Below, piece by piece: positions 59,474 through 64,000 of a stretch of DNA of 64,000 nucleotides. Position 1 is the first letter of the stretch; every line of letters begins with the position of its first letter. A program made the position numbers and the translations under genes. The notes under the pieces are model-generated. The model made no database searches. It worked only from the letters and a program-made list of their open reading frames with translations, and was not told the origin of the DNA. The DNA comes from Phyto melanocephala (lineage: Eukaryota > Arthropoda > Insecta > Diptera > Rhinophoridae), in assembly GCA_941918925.1 (NCBI GenBank), contig OW799233.1:134942533-135006532 (forward strand). The letters are read 5' to 3'.

Positions 59474-61434
59474 CACATCATTCCTCGAAAGTAATTTTTT
59501 TGCATTATGTAACATTTTTATTGAAGTAATCTTGACATGTTTAAATATCCCTTCCTTGTCATCTCTGTGATAAATCTCCACTGAATTTTTAATATTACTT
59601 AGTTCCTGTTCGTTTGTTCAAAAAGTTTTTTGTATGTCGCATTAACAAAACACCCAGCTACAAGAAACTGTAGAAGGACGTCAATAACTTTATTGGTATT
59701 GTTGCAGTAGAGATGTAGACGGCAGATAAAGTATATGGCGATGATGGTCGTTATTTCTATTTGTTTTTTGTTTAATGTGAATTCATCCACTTGTAGCTTC
59801 AAGGAAGTTAGCTGCTAATATAATTTTATTTATCGTACTTTTCTTACATTTATTTCGTAAAGTTGTAAATTTTGTTTTAGTTCAGTAAATATAAAAAAGA
59901 AAAATTTGGTCGCAAAAGCTGAAAACTGCATTTAGCTTCAGGCAGGGTTGTACACACTAAGGGGTAACTGTTTTGATTAAGTAGAATTTTTAAAAGTGTT
60001 TACCAAAAATTATACAAAAAGTGACTATAAATATTAAGAATTGTTATTAGTTAGTCTGCAGTTCTGAACTTACTTAAACATTTTGAACAATAGATGACCA
60101 AGGAGAAGAATTAGTCTACTCTTCAAGAATAAAAATGTAGACATGATTTTCTAATTCAATAATTAATACATCGTTAGAGATATGATGACCGATTCTTTTT
60201 ATAATATGAGTTGATAAATGAATGTAATCTTTCCAAATTAAATAATTTAAATGACCATTAAATACTTTTTCCATTCCACCACTCTGATAAAAATTATTTA
60301 TACTCTCTTAAACTTTCTCTCTTTTACCTTTCTTATGCACACAAATATTTATACATTTATAAACCAAAAAAAATTTTTTTTTTCATTTTTCAACAACGAG
60401 CAGGAAGAAAATAGAAGAAAAAACTATCAAAACGTTTTAGCACATTTTTTTGTTTCATTATTTATGTCGTAAAAAATTATAATAAAAAAAACTATTTTTA
60501 AAAAAACTGCACATTTAGATAGAAGAGTCGAAATGGTGTGGATGAGAACTAAAATGATAATGAATCTACCAGAAAAGGAATCAAAAAATCGGGTATGAGA
60601 AAGTGGTGCATAGACGACGAAAACGATTGGCGCTGAAATACTTTACTAACGACAAAAACAAATACACCTCATACACAGCCATTTATATAAAAGCAATAAT
60701 AATGCGGCAAGAACAACGCAAACTACAGCAAGGACTATGAAATTTGGTGAGCAACAAAAAATAGACCGGGAAGAAACAACCAAAAAACACGAACCCAACA
60801 TCATCATCACCATTCTTATAAACGAATTTTTTTTTTGTGCCCGAACTTAAAACTCAACTAACATTTACAACAACAAAAATTACGAAAATAAAAACTAAAG
60901 ACAGAATACTAAACACTACTACAAATATAATATACAATATGCTTAAAAAGCCAAAGTATTATAATAATAGTAGTAGTAGAAGTAGTAGTAGTAGTAAGTA
61001 TGTCTGTAGTTGAGTTTCTGTTGCAGCACAAGTTGTGTGTTCTAATTTTTTTAAACTTGCAACTTTATTCGTGTTTTTTTTCTTCTTTAATTTTCGTTTT
61101 CTACCCAAAAAGAGAAGGAGCAGGATAATGTATTTTTTATATATTTTTTCAGTTTTTGTAAAGTTGTATGTGTTTTTGTGTCTGGAATATATAAATTATT
61201 AAAAAAGAAACAAAACGTCGTAGCTTGAAACTGGGCTTTTGTAGTTCTCCATAATGTGCTTTCTTATAATGTAAAAAGTATTTAAAACACTCCAATATTG
61301 AAAAGATTTTGATATTTGAAAAATTACTATAAACCGAAGATTTGCTAAATAAATACGTATTTTGTAGAATTTAAAAATTTTGTGCAAAAAAACAATAAAA
61401 TTGTCCAAACTTAAGGGAAAAAAATAAAAACAGA
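59474..61434. other. AT-rich DNA with no recognised gene
   Basis: Contains a short (TAG)n/(AGT)n tract at about 60965-60996. No repeat family or coding frame recognised. Confidence 0.5.
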
Positions 61435-62712
61435 AAAACTAGTACGAGTGGCAAATTCGGCCGTGCCGAATCTGATAATACCCTTCATTGTCATGTACAT
61501 AGGTATAATGAACACATCGTAGCTGAACCTATATTTTGGATTTAATCTCATACGCCATTTTTGGTTTTGAATTTTTACATGTTTAATTGTATTCTACTAG
61601 TCAAGCCTTTTCATTTGATACCTATATTGTTGGGGTTAAAGAAAATTGTCCGCCATTGTGTTTCAGACGCCATCTTCGATTTTACACTTTTTTAATAGTT
61701 TACTACTGATTTTACTGATCAAGTCCTTTTATTAGGTAAGTAGGTAGGTAGGTACGGCTGGTGCAAAGTTACCCTCACACCCTCACCCGGAGACCATTAC
61801 GGTCCATTGTGACGCCTTAATATAGAAATAAAGAGAAGAATAGAATAAGTAAAGAAATAATAAGAATAGAATAGAAGAGAAAGAGAAGCGGACCAGTCCA
61901 GAGTCTCTGGAAAGAATCGAACCCGCGACCCCCATACTAGCAGACCAGCACACTACTGACTAGTCCACCGGGGCACCCAAGTCCTTTAATTAGATACCAA
62001 TATTGAGGGGGATAAAGAGCACAAAACCATAACTACTATATTTGGCTCACATATTCGCCATTAAATCTAGGACGCCATCTTCAATTTTTTATTTTCATAG
62101 CTAACTATATTTTATTAATCAAGCTCTTTCATACTTCCATAGTGGCTGAAAACTATCGATTTCCGTTTAAAAATTTTAAGAAAAACACCGAAGCAGTTGT
62201 AGCCTGGTGCTTATATCTCAGTTATTTTGTCTAAGAAATAATTTCTGCGATTTGAAATCATAAGCGTGTTGAAAAATTACTTAGAAGTTTGAAGAAATTT
62301 GATTTATTTAAAAATATATATTTTTGTTCAAATAATTTTTGCCTAAAACTTTGGTGATTAGTAACCAATTTGTCAAAAATTTTTCATTAATATCTACAGA
62401 GGCATACCAAATATATAAATAGTAACAAGCGTATCTATAAATTATCGTAGGACTGAAAAATTTTAATTCTTGGGGTAAAATCTGCGATCTGCTGCCGAAT
62501 ATTTTTGGTATTTTGATACGTTACACGGATCTTAGCGATGTCGGGAGGCTTCAAAAAGTAGACAGATAGACGAACAGGCAGATAATGTCTTATCGATTCC
62601 CTATTAATAAGATTTCAGAGAATATATACTTTATGGGGTTGGTAATGAATATTGTAGAAATTTCACACAGAATGGCAAACTTATATGTACCCTTAAACGC
62701 TCTAAGGGGTAT
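61435..62712 (-). mobile_element. DINE-C, minus orientation, carrying a SINE
   Basis: 3' hairpin ttcggccgtgccgaa near 61456 with 'actagtacgagtggc' before it and taatacccttcattgtcatg after. The 5' end (cttaaacgctctaaggggta) is at 62712 and the core gaatatatactttatggggt near 62619. The 5' third resembles DINE-B (gcgatgtcgggaggcttcaa near 62535). The 3' half is different, with three loose repeats of 'tcaagYccttttcatttgat' and 'cgccatcttcgatttt'. I treat it as a separate type. Confidence 0.75.
61736..61978 (-). mobile_element. tRNA-derived SINE, full length
   Basis: On the minus strand the head reads gtgccccggtggactagtca, agtgtgctggtctgctag-like sequence, then gggtcgcgggttcgattctt. This is a tRNA-like fold with a clear B box GGTTCGATTC (61914-61923) and a weaker A box. 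A 150-base body follows. The tail is a run of TACC units (taagtaggtaggtaggta on the plus strand). AAGTCCTTTTATTAG (61721-61735) and AAGTCCTTTAATTAG (61979-61993) flank it as a 15-bp target duplication with one mismatch. Transcription would be by RNA polymerase III and mobilisation by a LINE partner; which one is unknown. Confidence 0.85.
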
Positions 62713-63519
62713 AAAAAACACAGACATTATTTAAAATTTTTAAAAAAATATTAACCCGAAATGTTAAAAAATATTTTTCTTCCAAAATTCTTTAAAAATA
62801 AAATTATCATAATTTTAGAAAATTTTTTATTTAAAACAATTGTTGGAAAATATTTAATAAGAGGATATTTATATAAAAAGAAAATAAAACTCCGTCGACT
62901 TTTTATAAGGAAATATTTTAGCGATAGGAATTAAGCTTTTGCGAGTTACAGAATAAGACTGATGTCCTTTGCTTTAAGTTACAATTTTGCTAATGCAAAT
63001 TGAATACTTAGTTTAGAAGATACATGGTTATTATAATTGCTCCACTATGCGCCCTTAGTAATGACTTTAAGCAGAAAAACTAATTTTGAAAAAAATATTT
63101 CATTAATAATCAAAATTGAAGTTTGTAAGATGACAATAATTCAAGCAAAGTTTTCAGGTTACAATTTATGCATCAAAGTTAAGTGAAATGTTATGTGTTC
63201 AGAGTGTAAGACTTTCTTATGCAGTGGTAATGTAAATGGCCACCAATATTATACAATACGTACAAATAAGCTATTTTCAAAGTCTACATAATTTAGGTCT
63301 CCGTTAGGTGAATCTAGGTGGTCATTAAAAATTACAAGTATCGTATCTTTGTTTCCGTGCGAAAGCAAACATTTTAGCAGTAATAGAAATTAATTTTTAA
63401 AAATGGCATGAAGAGGTCTAAGCTTAGTTCAGATATTGCGAAGATTTGTCCAAATAAACGCAACCACATTTAAGGGAATATGTTTATTACATATCAACAT
63501 CAATTACTTACAAAAAATA
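62713..63519. other. AT-rich DNA with no recognised gene
   Basis: Nothing recognised between the two DINE-C copies. Confidence 0.5.
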
Positions 63520-64000
63520 TAGTCCAAGTAAGTAAGACTGATATATTCGGTCTTGCCGAATCTGTTAATTCCCTTAACCATCATGTACATAATTATAGTG
63601 ACTACGTCGTAGTTAAGCATAGATTTCCCATTAAATGGTACACGCTATTTTGCTTAATTATTTCTGATGTCAGCTTTGATTTTGAATTTTTATATAGTTA
63701 GCTGTATTCTACTGGTTAAAAAATTTCGTATTACGGGGGTTCTAATTAATATTGTACGGCATTTTTTAAAAGTAATTAATATTTTTCTAGTCAAGCCCCT
63801 TTTTTTTTCATACCCATATCACTCCTCTCTGTTGTCCGGAAACTGAAAAAATGGTGTTGTTTCGTTTGTAAATTGCAGGAAAAACAACGAAGCATTTATA
63901 TTTTTGTGCTTATATCTCAGTTATTTTCAAACCGATTTCTCTTAGCAAGAAATTTCGAAATAATGGTTTATTTTAAAGTCTTTGACAAAAAGTTAATTGG
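63520..64000 (-). mobile_element. DINE-C 3' part, continues past the window
   Basis: 3' hairpin ttcggtcttgccgaa near 63547 after 'aagtaagtaagactgatata', then taattcccttaaccatcatg and tacataattatagtgactac, which match 61440-61530. The body continues to the window edge (ctagtcaagcccctttttt at 63788 matches the repeats in the first copy). Confidence 0.75.

Noticed and set aside
58972..59529. Open frames of 171 and 185 codons over the pentanucleotide array
   Set aside because: They are the (CATTA)n repeat read through; any frame without a stop in the unit stays open.

Overview
This window is AT-rich, almost gene-free DNA from an insect nuclear genome. It is most likely a brachyceran fly, and probably a calyptrate such as a blow fly. 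That is inferred from the dominant repeat, which has the hallmarks of the fly DINE-1/INE-1 (Helentron-associated) elements: a TATACCC...GGGTATA start, a (GTCY)n proto-microsatellite after a conserved CCATAAAGTATATA core, repeated CACGCCCAC blocks, and a 3' end with a TTCGGC..GCCGAA hairpin followed by CTTACTTGTTTT. I call the three types here DINE-A, DINE-B and DINE-C; these are my labels. No bacterial gene, operon or CRISPR array is present.

Layout. 0-6 kb: DINE-A copies in head-to-head and tail-to-tail orientations, then a DINE-B. 6.5-13 kb: mariner relic, short hAT-like MITE, a DINE-A split by a CCCGGG-rich insert that itself holds a 939-bp hAT-like element with an 8-bp target duplication, and a Jockey-like LINE relic. 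13.4-14.5 kb: DINE-B. 16.7-17.3 kb: R1-like LINE relic with a tandem duplication. 17.5-18.3 kb: Transib-like element. 20.6-21.2 kb: possible R1-like relic. 21.5-22.2 kb: a 285-bp-arm palindrome with a hammerhead ribozyme on each strand, read as inverted Penelope-type terminal repeats. 24.4-28.6 kb: a Helitron inside an inverted-repeat element, a mariner relic and a second Helitron 5' end. 33.3-35.3 kb: nested DINE-Bs. 35.5-36.6 kb: piggyBac transposase relic split by a MITE. 39.2-42.3 kb: a nest holding a 2.2-kb DNA transposon with a decayed, unnamed DDE-type transposase. 42.9-47.2 kb: DINE-A, a degenerate minisatellite and a tRNA-like hairpin. 49.7-50.4 kb: DINE-B. 50.6-50.9 kb: the only good candidate host exon. 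51.6-56.7 kb: R1 relics, DINE-B, mariner relic, and a DINE-A holding a LINE fragment. 58.5-59.5 kb: MITE and a (CATTA)n array of about 490 bp. 61.4-64 kb: two DINE-C copies, one with a full-length tRNA-derived SINE flanked by 15-bp duplications.

The elements form a layered insertion history rather than a pathway. Short T-rich or AT targets inside DINE copies repeatedly served as landing sites, so relative ages can be read from the nesting. The two most unusual items are the hammerhead palindrome at 21.5-22.2 kb and the unnamed transposon at 39.58-41.81 kb. Alignments were made by eye. Boundaries without a target duplication are approximate, and family names rest on recognised motifs, not on database searches.
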